In this document: one piece after another, positions 1-8,182 of the stretch
How the letters are laid out: each line of letters opens with the position of its first letter
Position numbering within the stretch: position 1 is the first letter of the stretch
Assembly: GCF_002868715.1 (NCBI RefSeq)
Contig: NZ_PKLZ01000003.1
Coordinates: 310,001 to 374,000, forward strand
Reading direction: 5' to 3'
Source of the DNA: Kineobactrum sediminis
GTDB lineage: Bacteria > Pseudomonadota > Gammaproteobacteria > Pseudomonadales > Halieaceae
Length of the DNA: 64,000 nt
Made by a program: the position numbers and the translations under genes
Notes under the pieces: generated by a model
Seen by the model: the letters and a program-made list of their open reading frames with translations, nothing else
Databases searched by the model: none
Told to the model about the DNA's origin: nothing

Positions 1-165
1 GGAGAGCGCGAGGCATTGTTCGAGCGTCTGGTGGCTGATCTGTATGAAGCCGGTAAAGCGACTGAGGCGGCCTCTTATCTGGAAATCGATGCGGTGATCG
101 ACCCCATTGATACCCGGCTCGAAATAGTGCGCGCGCTGCGTGCAGCGGCTGTTGGCGGCAAATAA
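1..165 (+). CDS. Acyl-CoA carboxylase beta chain, C-terminal fragment
   Basis: An open frame runs from the window edge to a TAA at 163-165 and encodes 54 residues. The piece YLEIDAVIDPIDTR followed by a short Arg/Ala-rich tail resembles the extreme C-terminus of biotin-dependent carboxyltransferase subunits (propionyl-, acetyl- or methylcrotonyl-CoA carboxylase), where a conserved D-x-V-I-D-P-x-D-T-R stretch lies near the end. The start and most of the gene lie outside the window, so the substrate cannot be told. It is 20 bp upstream of the next gene on the same strand. Confidence 0.6.
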   Translation, partial: GEREALFERLVADLYEAGKATEAASYLEIDAVIDPIDTRLEIVRALRAAAVGGK

Positions 166-185
166 TAATCACAAGAGGAAACGAG

Positions 186-2066
186 ATGAAATTGTCGCCC
201 GTATTTGGCCTGTCTTTCGCCGCTATCCTGCTATGCCCACTACCCCTTGCCGCAGAGAACAAGCAGCTGCTCTGGGGTGATACCCATCTGCATACAACAT
301 ACTCCTCGGACGCGTTTGCCAACAATAACCTGCTGGCGGAACCCGATACGGCCTACCGTTATGCCATTGGCGAGCCGGTTATTCACCCTTACCATCGTGC
401 CCGGGTGCAGATAGAGACACCACTCGATTTTCTGGTGGTGTCCGATCACGCCGAGTATCTGGGGCTGATTCGTCATCTTTACTATAACGGCGCAGGTGAC
501 GCCGAGTTAGGTCTTGTCGACGGCCTCAAGGTCCGTTTCGTGAGCTGGCTGTTACAGCGCCGTATTGCCCAGGGGAGGGCCCGGGAGCTTTTTATCTCGG
601 TGCTGCCGGAACCTGGTGAACCGCGCGAGGCTGTTAACGAAATACTGGGTTCCAGCTGGTTGGCACCGATGCCCGAGGTGGAAATCGATATCTGGAACCG
701 TATCACCGAAGCCGCTGATCGCTACAACCGTCCCGGGGAATTTACCGCAATGATCGGCTGGGAGTGGAGTTCGATTCCCGGTGGCGGCAATTTGCACCGG
801 GTCGTGGTTACCGACACAAACGCCGCAACGGCGCAGCAGTTTCAGCCCTTTGGGCTTGATGACAGCCCCTACCCGGAAGATTTGTGGCGCTGGCTGGAAG
901 ATACCTCCAGCGCGCTTGATGCCGACTTTGTTGCGATACCTCACAACTCCAACATTTCCAAGGGGGCGATGTTCGATACGCTGACCCTGCGGGGTGAGCC
1001 CTTCAGTGAGGAGTACCTGCAGTTGCGGCGGCAGTGGGAGCCGATTGCGGAGATTACCCAGATCAAGGGCGATTCGGAGACTCATCCGGATCTGTCCCCC
1101 AACGATCCTTTCGCGGATTTTGAAACCTACCCCTTTTACATACAGCGCGAAGCGGGTACCTACCGCGCTCGTGCCGGAGACTACTTGCGCCCGGCGTTGC
1201 TGCGGGGTCTGGAAATGGCAAAGGAATTGGGAACCAATCCTTTCGAGCTCGGGTTTATAGGTTCCACCGATTCTCATACGTCACTGTCGTCCGCGGAGGA
1301 GGGTAACTTTCACGGCAAGCTGGCAACTGACTCGATTCCGGAGAACAAGACGAATCGCTGGGCAGAGAATGCGGGCCCCAGCGGTTGGGCGATGTCCGCG
1401 TCGGGACTGGCGGCAGTGTGGGCACAGGAAAACACCCGCGAAGCAATTCTGGCCGCCTTTCGGCGACGAGAAGTTTACGCGACGACCGGTCCCCGTATCG
1501 GCGTACAGTTTTTTGCCGGCTGGGGTTACGCGACGGAAGATCTGCAATCGGGCGACCTCTACCAGCGTGCGACCCAATCCGGCGTACCGATGGGGGGTAA
1601 TCTGCGCGCAGTTGAAGGGCAGGGCCCACTGACAATCATTGTCCAGGCGACTCGCGATCCCGCCGGGGCAAACCTTGACCGAATCCAGATCGTCAAGGGC
1701 TGGCTGGACAGTGCCGGTAAGGCACAGGAAAAAGTCTATGACGTGGCCTGGTCCGATGGGCGTGAGCCGGGTGCTGATGGCAGCCTGCCCCCGGTCGGTA
1801 ATACGGTTAACCTCGCCACTGGCACCTGGAGCGATGATATCGGTGCAGCGCAACTGCTGGTTGCCTGGCAGGACCCGGACTTTGATCCTGCCCAGCCCGC
1901 ATTCTACTACTCCCGTGTGTTGCAGGTACCCACGCCGCGCCACTCCCTGCTCGACGCACGGGCACTTGGCCTGGAGTCTGCCCCGGGTTTCCCCGACACC
2001 ATCCAGGAACGCGCCTACACATCACCGGTATGGTACCAACCCGTGGGGTCAGGTCTCGCTTTGTAA
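186..2066 (+). CDS. Secreted DUF3604 family protein
   Basis: The 626-residue product starts with a signal peptide (about residues 1-22, cleavage near LPLAAEN), so it is probably periplasmic. The mature N-terminus has WGDTHLHTTYSSDAF, the metal-binding PHP-like opening of DUF3604 proteins, with further candidate metal ligands in VVSDHAEYLG, IPHNSN and GSTDSHT. The family is widespread in marine Proteobacteria; its substrate is unknown. The start is supported by AGAGGAAA just upstream. The family normally ends shortly after a RAYTSPVWY-like motif; here the last residues VGSGLAL and the TAA stop are read from a palindromic repeat, so the natural C-terminus was replaced. Confidence 0.85.
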   Translation: MKLSPVFGLSFAAILLCPLPLAAENKQLLWGDTHLHTTYSSDAFANNNLLAEPDTAYRYAIGEPVIHPYHRARVQIETPLDFLVVSDHAEYLGLIRHLYYNGAGDAELGLVDGLKVRFVSWLLQRRIAQGRARELFISVLPEPGEPREAVNEILGSSWLAPMPEVEIDIWNRITEAADRYNRPGEFTAMIGWEWSSIPGGGNLHRVVVTDTNAATAQQFQPFGLDDSPYPEDLWRWLEDTSSALDADFVAIPHNSNISKGAMFDTLTLRGEPFSEEYLQLRRQWEPIAEITQIKGDSETHPDLSPNDPFADFETYPFYIQREAGTYRARAGDYLRPALLRGLEMAKELGTNPFELGFIGSTDSHTSLSSAEEGNFHGKLATDSIPENKTNRWAENAGPSGWAMSASGLAAVWAQENTREAILAAFRRREVYATTGPRIGVQFFAGWGYATEDLQSGDLYQRATQSGVPMGGNLRAVEGQGPLTIIVQATRDPAGANLDRIQIVKGWLDSAGKAQEKVYDVAWSDGREPGADGSLPPVGNTVNLATGTWSDDIGAAQLLVAWQDPDFDPAQPAFYYSRVLQVPTPRHSLLDARALGLESAPGFPDTIQERAYTSPVWYQPVGSGLAL

Positions 2067-2201
2067 CATTTGGGGGGCTTAAAGGCTGGGGTCAGGTCTC
2101 GCATTGTAGCATTTGTCCATCAGGGCAAATGCTACAATGCGAGACCTGACCCCAGCTCCCACCTCTGTACGACCAAATGCTACAAAGCGAGACCTGACCC
2201 C
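2044..2201. repeat. Nested palindromic repeat, GGGGTCAGGTCTCG type
   Basis: Four copies of one motif form two nested inverted repeats. The outer arms are 2045-2072 and 2174-2201 (28 nt, one mismatch). The inner arms are 2085-2115 and 2126-2156 (31 nt, perfect) around a 10-nt loop. Outer arms read CGCTTTGTA, inner arms CGCATTGTA, so the pairs are distinct variants. The motif GGGGTCAGGTCTCG resembles palindromes that accompany REP-associated tyrosine transposases, but no transposase is present here. The left outer arm overlaps the end of the DUF3604 gene. Confidence 0.9.
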
Positions 2202-2239
2202 GGTTCGTCTTTTAATCAAAAATAGTGAGGAGGTTGATA

Positions 2240-3007
2240 ATGAAAAATCTGTTTGACGTCACAGGCAAGGTGGCGGTTGTCACCGGCGGCTCCCGTGGTA
2301 TCGGTGCAATGATCGCCAGGGGCTTTGTTGCCAATGGTGTGAAAACCTACATCACGGCGCGTCGTGAAGATGAGTTGACTGCAACTGCCGCCGAACTTTC
2401 AAAAGAGGGGGAATGCATCGCTATTACCGCCGATCTGTCCACTTTGGAAGGCGTTACGCGTTTTGCCGATGAGATACGCGCGCGGGAGCCAGAACTGCAT
2501 ATCCTGGTGAACAATGCGGGCGCGAGCTGGGGAGCCAGCATTGACGAATTTCCCGAAAATGGCTGGGACAAGGTAATGGACTTGAACGTAAAGTCGATAT
2601 TTTTCCTGACACAGCAGCTGCTGCCCGCGCTGCGTGCCGGCAGTAGCGAGGAGGATCCGGCGCGGGTGATCAATATCGGCTCGGTGAACGGGATCACCAA
2701 TTCCCATATGCAAAATTACAGTTACAGCGCCAGTAAGGCCGCGGTTCATCAGCTCACCCGGCACCTGGGTGCGGAACTTGCTCGAGAGCAGGTTAACGTT
2801 AATGCGATTGCACCTGGATTTTTTCCCAGCAAGATGACCTCTCACATGATGGAGCATGAGGCTGAAACGGCGGCTACCTTTCCTATCAAGCGAATCGGGA
2901 GTCCTGAAGACGCTGCCGGCACGGCTCTCTACCTGAGCTCAAGGGCTTCGGCATGGATGACGGGTCAAGTGCTGGTGCTGGACGGCGGCATGGTCGCCGA
3001 TTCATAG
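2240..3007 (+). CDS. SDR family oxidoreductase, RhlG-like
   Basis: A classical short-chain dehydrogenase/reductase of 255 residues, NAD(P)-dependent and cytosolic. The cofactor motif TGGSRGIG lies near residue 15, NNAG near 90 and the catalytic Y-x3-K pair in YSYSASKAA near 160. Overall sequence is closest to RhlG-type 3-ketoacyl reductases, but the substrate is not determined. An in-frame GTG lies at 2225, but AGGAGG at 2228-2233 placed 6 nt before ATG 2240 fixes the start. It is flanked on both sides by copies of the same palindromic repeat, and converges with rapA. Confidence 0.85.
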   Translation: MKNLFDVTGKVAVVTGGSRGIGAMIARGFVANGVKTYITARREDELTATAAELSKEGECIAITADLSTLEGVTRFADEIRAREPELHILVNNAGASWGASIDEFPENGWDKVMDLNVKSIFFLTQQLLPALRAGSSEEDPARVINIGSVNGITNSHMQNYSYSASKAAVHQLTRHLGAELAREQVNVNAIAPGFFPSKMTSHMMEHEAETAATFPIKRIGSPEDAAGTALYLSSRASAWMTGQVLVLDGGMVADS

Positions 3008-3026
3008 GGAAGACTCCCAAGGGATA

Positions 3027-3077
3027 GGGTCAGGTCTCGCTTTGTAGCACCGAGTGCTACAAAGCGAGACCTGACCC
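3027..3077. repeat. Palindromic repeat between convergent genes
   Basis: Perfect 24-nt inverted arms at 3027-3050 and 3054-3077 with a 3-nt loop CGA. It is the same motif as the outer arms at 2044-2201 (CGCTTTGTAGCA variant). It lies between the 3' ends of the SDR gene and rapA, so it could work as a bidirectional terminator, although no T-run follows either arm. Confidence 0.9.
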
Positions 3078-3103
3078 CAGCACTTTCATGACCCCGACCG
3101 TTA

Positions 3104-5911
3104 TCAGGTGGTCAGGATCAGGCGCAGGGCTTGCAGTTGGAGGCTTGCGTGGCGGATGTGGGTAGCGCATTCCTCTATTCGGTAGCCAAGATGGTCGATT
3201 TCTTCCTGGCGGATAGAGGGGTTTACCTCACGCAGGGACTCCAGGCGTTCGAGTTCCGCGCCGAGGTCATTACGCATACGTGTTTCGGCTGTGGTCAGAA
3301 TAGGTGCCAGACGCGCTTCTGCGAGCTTGCCAGCAAGGCTCATCTTGTTCTCTACGTCAAGGTGAACCTGCCTGATGATAGCCAGCGCCGTGCTTTTGTT
3401 TACCTTTTCCACAAGGCCGTTAAGGCGCGTATGTGGTACCAGGTCCGCCAGGTCCTTGCCGCGTGCATCAACCAGCAGGCGCACGGGTGTCAAGGGCAGG
3501 AACCGCTCCAGCTGCAGGCCCCTGGGGGCCACACAATTCACTGTAAAGATGCTTTCCAGCAGCATGGTGCCCGGCGCAATCCCCTTGAGCTTGATGGTGG
3601 CAATAGCCGCATTGCCAAGCTCGGTTGAATGCAACATGTCCATGGCATCCACCATCATGGGATGTTCCCAGGTCATGAAGGCAATGTCTTCCCTTGCGAG
3701 GGCTTTGTCGCGCGAGAATGTGACAGTGACGCCTTCCTCCGGCAGATGGGGAAAATGAGCGGTAAGCATGTGCTCAGTGGGTCGCAGGATCAGTGCCTGT
3801 TCCGAGTGATGTTCATGCTCGACGCCATACGCATCGCACAGGGTTTCCAGGTAGCCCTGTAGCGTTTCGCTATCTTCATTCTCCTGGATTTCGGCAATAA
3901 CCTGAGCCGCCACTTCCGGTTTGCAGGAATTACGTTCCAGCAGCCGGTCGCGACCCTCGCGCAGTTCGCGCCGGGTGGCCAGGGTGAATTCCGTGGTCTC
4001 CGCAAGGAGTGTGGCGAAGTTGTCATCGCGTTGCTCCAGTTGCGGCAACAGGCGATCCTGGAAGGCCTCAAAAATCATGGTGCCGGCGGAACAGCTCTCG
4101 TGGAACAGGTCCAGGCCATGGTCATACCAGTCCAGCAGTGTTTCCTGCGCGCTGTTCTCAAGGAAGGGGACGTGAATATGCACATCGCCGGTCTGTCCTA
4201 TCCGGTCCAGGCGGCCGATGCGCTGTTCCAGCAGGTCCGGATTCAATGGCAGGTCGAACAGGATCAGGTGATGGGCGAACTGGAAATTTCGCCCTTCACT
4301 ACCAATCTCCGAACATACCAGGGTCTGGGCACCGTTGACCTCGTCGGCGAAATAGGCCGCTGCACGGTCGCGCTCGATGATCGACAGCCCCTCGTAGAAC
4401 GCCGCCGAGCGAATGCCCGCACGCAAGTGCAGATAGTGTTCCAGGGCGACTGCGGTCATTGCCCTGGCGCATATGACCAGCACTTTTTCGGGCCGCAGGC
4501 GCTTCAGGGTCTGCTCAAGCCATTCGACCCGGGGATCAAAGGCCAGCCAGCTGTCATCGTGATAGGGCGACTCCGGATGCAGCGCCGATTCGAGATCAAT
4601 CCTGGCATGCAGATAGGCGTCGGGGCTGGGTAGCGGATAGCGATGCAGGATGCGCTCGGGGAATCCACTGATTGCCGCCCGGGTATTGCGAAACATGACC
4701 CGGCCGGTACCGTGACGATCCAGGATCTGGTCGATCAAGGTGGTCGCGGGCGCCGTCGGATCGAGTCCGGGCGGCAGGTCATCGGGTACGGTGCCGGCCT
4801 CAATCTGTTCGGCCATTTCACTCCAGCGCCGGTATTGCCGCTCTTCTTGCTGAAACTGCTCCAGCGAGTGGAATCGCTCCGGATCCAGCAGTTGCAAACG
4901 CGCAAAGTGGCTGTCCAGGCCCACCTGTTCCGGGGTGGCGGTCAGCAGCAGTAAACCCGCGCTCTGGCGGCCCAGTGCCGCCACGAACCGGTAGTCCTCC
5001 CCCGGAGCGTCGGGTGACCAATGCAGGTGGTGCGCCTCGTCGACGACCACCAGGTCCCAGTCAGCCATCAATGCCTGCAGTTGCCTGTCCGGGTTGTCCC
5101 GGAACAGGTCGAGGCTGCACAAGACCAGCTGTTCGCTGTCAAACGGGCTGTCCGCACTCAACTCGAGCGCCATCTCTCCGTCGTCAAGCGGGTCATGTTC
5201 CGACATGGCCTGCAGGCGTTCTTCATCAAACAGGGAGAAGTGCAGATTGAAACGGCGCAGCATCTCTACCAGCCACTGGTGAAGCAGGGTTTGCGGAACC
5301 AGGATAAGTACCCGTGCAGCGCGTCCGGTCAACAGTTGCTGATGCACAATCATGCCGGCCTCAATGGTCTTGCCGAGACCGACCTCGTCCGCCAGCAGAA
5401 CCCTCGGTGCATGGCGTTGCCCCACCTCGTTGGCGATATATACCTGGTGTGGCAGGAGACTGGTGCGGGAACCCATCAGGCCACGGGCAGGCGAGTGTTG
5501 CAGGCGATCCAGGTGCGCGAGGGTGGCAACCCTCAGGGCAAAGTCGTCATTTTTATCGAAGTGACCATTCAACAGGCGCTGTTGGGGGGTGGTGATCTGG
5601 ACGAAGGCATCCAGTTCCAGCTCGGAAACCGTGATGGCCTGGTCGTGATGATCAATACCACTGTAAAGCAGTAGCCCGCCCTTTTCCTGAACGTCAGTGA
5701 CCACCAGCTCTACACTGTTAATCGTAGAGATATGGTCGCCCTCCTTGAACCTGAGGCGGGTGAGTGGTGCGTTATCCAATGCATAGGTGCGTTCCTCGCC
5801 AACAGCGGGAAAGCTGACCGTGACCCGGCGCGGCTCAATCTCGACAATCACCCCGAGTCCGAGCTGGGAATCTGCATGGCTGACCCAGCGTTGACCGACA
5901 ATATAATCCAT
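3104..5911 (-). CDS. rapA: RNA polymerase-associated ATPase RapA
   Basis: Swi2/Snf2 family ATPase that binds RNA polymerase and recycles it after transcription. The product has the Tudor-like N-terminal region beginning GQRWVSHADSQLGLG, Walker A DEVGLGKTIEAG around residue 180, DEAH box VVDEAHHL, LLLTATPEQ (motif III), and the C-terminal helicase lobe with SEIGSEGRNFQ and EQRIGRLDRIGQ. The open frame extends to 5962, but RapA homologues begin close to the GQRW motif, so ATG 5911 (MDYIVGQRW, 935 aa) is chosen; no clear ribosome site supports either start. The length is close to that of E. coli RapA. Confidence 0.95.
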   Translation of the reverse strand: MDYIVGQRWVSHADSQLGLGVIVEIEPRRVTVSFPAVGEERTYALDNAPLTRLRFKEGDHISTINSVELVVTDVQEKGGLLLYSGIDHHDQAITVSELELDAFVQITTPQQRLLNGHFDKNDDFALRVATLAHLDRLQHSPARGLMGSRTSLLPHQVYIANEVGQRHAPRVLLADEVGLGKTIEAGMIVHQQLLTGRAARVLILVPQTLLHQWLVEMLRRFNLHFSLFDEERLQAMSEHDPLDDGEMALELSADSPFDSEQLVLCSLDLFRDNPDRQLQALMADWDLVVVDEAHHLHWSPDAPGEDYRFVAALGRQSAGLLLLTATPEQVGLDSHFARLQLLDPERFHSLEQFQQEERQYRRWSEMAEQIEAGTVPDDLPPGLDPTAPATTLIDQILDRHGTGRVMFRNTRAAISGFPERILHRYPLPSPDAYLHARIDLESALHPESPYHDDSWLAFDPRVEWLEQTLKRLRPEKVLVICARAMTAVALEHYLHLRAGIRSAAFYEGLSIIERDRAAAYFADEVNGAQTLVCSEIGSEGRNFQFAHHLILFDLPLNPDLLEQRIGRLDRIGQTGDVHIHVPFLENSAQETLLDWYDHGLDLFHESCSAGTMIFEAFQDRLLPQLEQRDDNFATLLAETTEFTLATRRELREGRDRLLERNSCKPEVAAQVIAEIQENEDSETLQGYLETLCDAYGVEHEHHSEQALILRPTEHMLTAHFPHLPEEGVTVTFSRDKALAREDIAFMTWEHPMMVDAMDMLHSTELGNAAIATIKLKGIAPGTMLLESIFTVNCVAPRGLQLERFLPLTPVRLLVDARGKDLADLVPHTRLNGLVEKVNKSTALAIIRQVHLDVENKMSLAGKLAEARLAPILTTAETRMRNDLGAELERLESLREVNPSIRQEEIDHLGYRIEECATHIRHASLQLQALRLILTT

Positions 5912-6028
5912 AATATTCCATTGAGGTGTCAGGATGCGGCCCGGCCGCATAAAATGGCGCATGGTACCACTGAACAGGGATTATTTTAGGGGGTTGAAGT
6001 AAAAATTACGGGAACGCGGCCCACAGCT

Positions 6029-6835
6029 TCAGGGGAAGAACAGGTCCAGGCTATTGGCCCTGACCGCTACGAGCAGTTCTTCCACCGGTATCTGTTTTAC
6101 TGCCGCGACCTGCTCGGCGACAAAGGGCAGATAGAAAGGGGCGTTGGGCCTGCCCCTGTACGGTACCGGGGTCAGGTAGGGTGAGTCGGTTTCCAGCAGG
6201 ATGCGCCCTAGTGGTGTGGCGGCCACCACGGCCCGGACATTGTCCGCGCGATTGAAAGTAGTGATGCCATTGAATCCAAGCATAAACCCCTCGGCCAAAC
6301 AGTACTCCGCCAGCTCAATACTTGAGGTGAAGCTGTGGATGACCCCTTTTCGAGCCAGATGGGGCGCGAACTCCCCCAGTATGGCGCGGGTATCATCATC
6401 GGCCTCACGGGTATGGATGACCACCGGCAGGTCCAGTTCGACCGCCACAGCGAGTTGTCGGGCAAACACCTGTCGCTGAACCGCGCGGTCCGCATGGTCA
6501 TAAAAATAATCTAGGCCGATTTCACCCACCGCAACTATGCGCGGGTCCCGGGCATGCTCGCGGATCTTCGCTTCCGCAGCGGCGTCAAAGCTTTCGGCTT
6601 CGTGGGGATGTATCCCCTGTGTACCCCAGACATCCGGTGCTACTCTGGTCAGCGCAAGCACCCGATCCAGATTGTCGGCGGAGACCGCAATCGTGATGAT
6701 GCGATCAATACCCACTTCTCGCGAGCGCTGCAGGGTTTGCTGCAGATGCTCCTGGTCAAGGTAGTCAAGGTGGCAGTGAGTCTCGATCAGGGGTGTTTCA
6801 AAATGGGGAATATCGCGGCGCTTGCTTTTACTCAT
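6029..6835 (-). CDS. TatD family metal-dependent hydrolase
   Basis: A TIM-barrel metallohydrolase of the TatD/YcfH family (268 aa), whose members act as Mg-dependent 3'-5' exonucleases on DNA and RNA. Metal ligands are visible in THCHLDYL near residue 20, GEIGLDYF near 105, VVIHTREAD near 140, IHSFTSS near 167 and LLETDSPYLTP near 215. Its ATG overlaps the stop of the upstream lysR-type gene by 4 bp, so the two are translationally coupled. Which of the several TatD paralogues it is cannot be decided from sequence alone. Confidence 0.9.
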   Translation of the reverse strand: MSKSKRRDIPHFETPLIETHCHLDYLDQEHLQQTLQRSREVGIDRIITIAVSADNLDRVLALTRVAPDVWGTQGIHPHEAESFDAAAEAKIREHARDPRIVAVGEIGLDYFYDHADRAVQRQVFARQLAVAVELDLPVVIHTREADDDTRAILGEFAPHLARKGVIHSFTSSIELAEYCLAEGFMLGFNGITTFNRADNVRAVVAATPLGRILLETDSPYLTPVPYRGRPNAPFYLPFVAEQVAAVKQIPVEELLVAVRANSLDLFFP

Positions 6836-7839
6836 GATGGACCGTCAGGTTGGTGAGTGGGACGGGTGCTAATGGTAGCAGGTTCCCGGCCGGTATCGAG
6901 TGCCGGATCGCCGACGGCGATGTTGCCAATCGTCTCTGTAATTTGCTGCCAGAGCCAGTTGTGCAGGGCGGAATGGCTGGTCCGTCGATGCGCTATCAGC
7001 ATGTACTTGATCTGGTGATCGGTGCCGGCGGGGGTGGGCAGCGCCGTGATGCCCCCGGTAGCACTGGCATTCTGCAGGATGTAGGCGGGGCCCGGTAAAA
7101 AATAATCGGTGTTGCGAAGCACCTCCAGTGCGGTCATCAGGTGAGAGGTCTCGAGTGATCCCTGGCGGGGATCGCGCACTCGCACAAAGGCGTCGGAGGT
7201 TCTGATCAGCTCTACATGTTCAAGATTGGGCACATACACGCGAATCATGGGGTATAAAGCCAGGCGCTCCCAGGTGATTTCCCCCTCGGTTAGCGGATGT
7301 TCGGTTCGCACCAGGATCGCAGGCGCTGCGCTGCCCAGTAAATGCGTACGAAAGTCATCAGAATAATGCGCCTGGGCGATATGGATCGCGAAATCGAGAT
7401 TTCCGGTCGCCAGCTGTTCCAGCTGGTTTTCAACCCGTGTAATAGTCCGTATTGACAATCTCGGTGCCTGCTCATGCAAGCGCTGGATGAGACTGGGTAA
7501 TAGCGCCACGCCGACGTATTCGGACAAAGCCAGCGTGACTTCGCCGGAATAGGTGTAAGGATCAAACAGGGAGCCCGATACCAGCCGTGTTATATCCCCA
7601 AGGACCGTGCCCAACTCAATACCCAGCTCCAGCGCCCGGGGTGTTGGTTGCATGCCGCCATGGCTTCGGGTGAAGAGGGGGTCCCCAAAGAGCTCACGCA
7701 AGCGTCCCAGGGTCTTGCTCATTGCCGGCTGGGTAATGTGCAGGCGCTCTGCTGCGCGGGATACACTGCGTTCCTGCAACAGGGCGTGCAGGGCCACCAG
7801 CAGGTTGAGGTCAATTTTTTGCAGGTTCAGTGAATCCAT
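6832..7839 (-). CDS. LysR family transcriptional regulator
   Basis: A 335-residue regulator. The winged helix-turn-helix occupies residues 8-67 (LNLLVALHALLQERSVSRAA, then ITQPAMSKTLGRLRELFGDPLF), followed by the periplasmic-binding-protein-like effector domain from about residue 95. The FGDPLFTRSHGG stretch places it with NodD/LeuO/SyrM-like LysR proteins rather than the CysB/CbbR type. It is the first gene of a two-gene unit with the TatD hydrolase. Upstream on the other strand lies a 343-bp gap with an orphan terminator, so a divergent short transcript could be its target. The effector is unknown. Confidence 0.9.
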   Translation of the reverse strand: MDSLNLQKIDLNLLVALHALLQERSVSRAAERLHITQPAMSKTLGRLRELFGDPLFTRSHGGMQPTPRALELGIELGTVLGDITRLVSGSLFDPYTYSGEVTLALSEYVGVALLPSLIQRLHEQAPRLSIRTITRVENQLEQLATGNLDFAIHIAQAHYSDDFRTHLLGSAAPAILVRTEHPLTEGEITWERLALYPMIRVYVPNLEHVELIRTSDAFVRVRDPRQGSLETSHLMTALEVLRNTDYFLPGPAYILQNASATGGITALPTPAGTDHQIKYMLIAHRRTSHSALHNWLWQQITETIGNIAVGDPALDTGREPATISTRPTHQPDGPS

Positions 7840-8182
7840 AGCGGGTAATATAAACTGAATTCATGTGCAACATAAAGAAAATACATTGGATGTATAGTAT
7901 GACCGGGATTAGTATTGCACCATTGACATGAGATTCCCCGGCCTTCAGTGGCTGGAATTCCCATTCAGGTCCATTTAGATTGTTTTTAAACCCGCCGCCT
8001 GGCGGGTTTTTTTTGCGTGCGATTAACAGGTCGCTGCCTGTCAGGGCTTCTCCGGCAAGTTGCTCGCAGATGGGTACCGGGAACCCGGTAAAGAAGTACA
8101 ATGGCAAGCTGTGTGGACGCTTGGCGCCATCGGACAGTGAGACTGATAAACGCAACCGGTAGTCCGGCCGGGGAGATCTGAC
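7840..8182. other. Gene-free interval of 343 bp
   Basis: Between the start of the LysR gene and the start of the TPR gene no convincing protein-coding frame is seen. The interval holds a strong plus-strand terminator at 7991-8014 with no annotated gene in front of it. A TTGACA hexamer sits at 7923-7928, but it has no matching -10 element at 16-18 bp. Confidence 0.6.
7991..8014 (+). terminator. Rho-independent terminator without an upstream gene
   Basis: CCCGCC, loop GCCT, GGCGGG, followed by eight T residues, which is a textbook intrinsic terminator on the plus strand. The nearest upstream gene (LysR type) is transcribed the other way, so the transcript ended here must begin within 7840-7990. 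On the minus strand the stem is not followed by a T-run. Confidence 0.85.

Noticed and set aside
552-1277. Long minus-strand open frame opposite the DUF3604 gene (241 aa)
   Set aside because: It lies wholly inside a gene with clear signal peptide and metal motifs and has no family-like sequence; GC-rich DNA creates such antisense frames.
4031-4633. Plus-strand open frame of 200 aa inside rapA
   Set aside because: Antisense shadow of rapA with no recognisable domain or ribosome site.
7923-7945. TTGACA as a promoter for the orphan transcript
   Set aside because: No -10 hexamer lies at 16-18 bp, so it is not called as a promoter.
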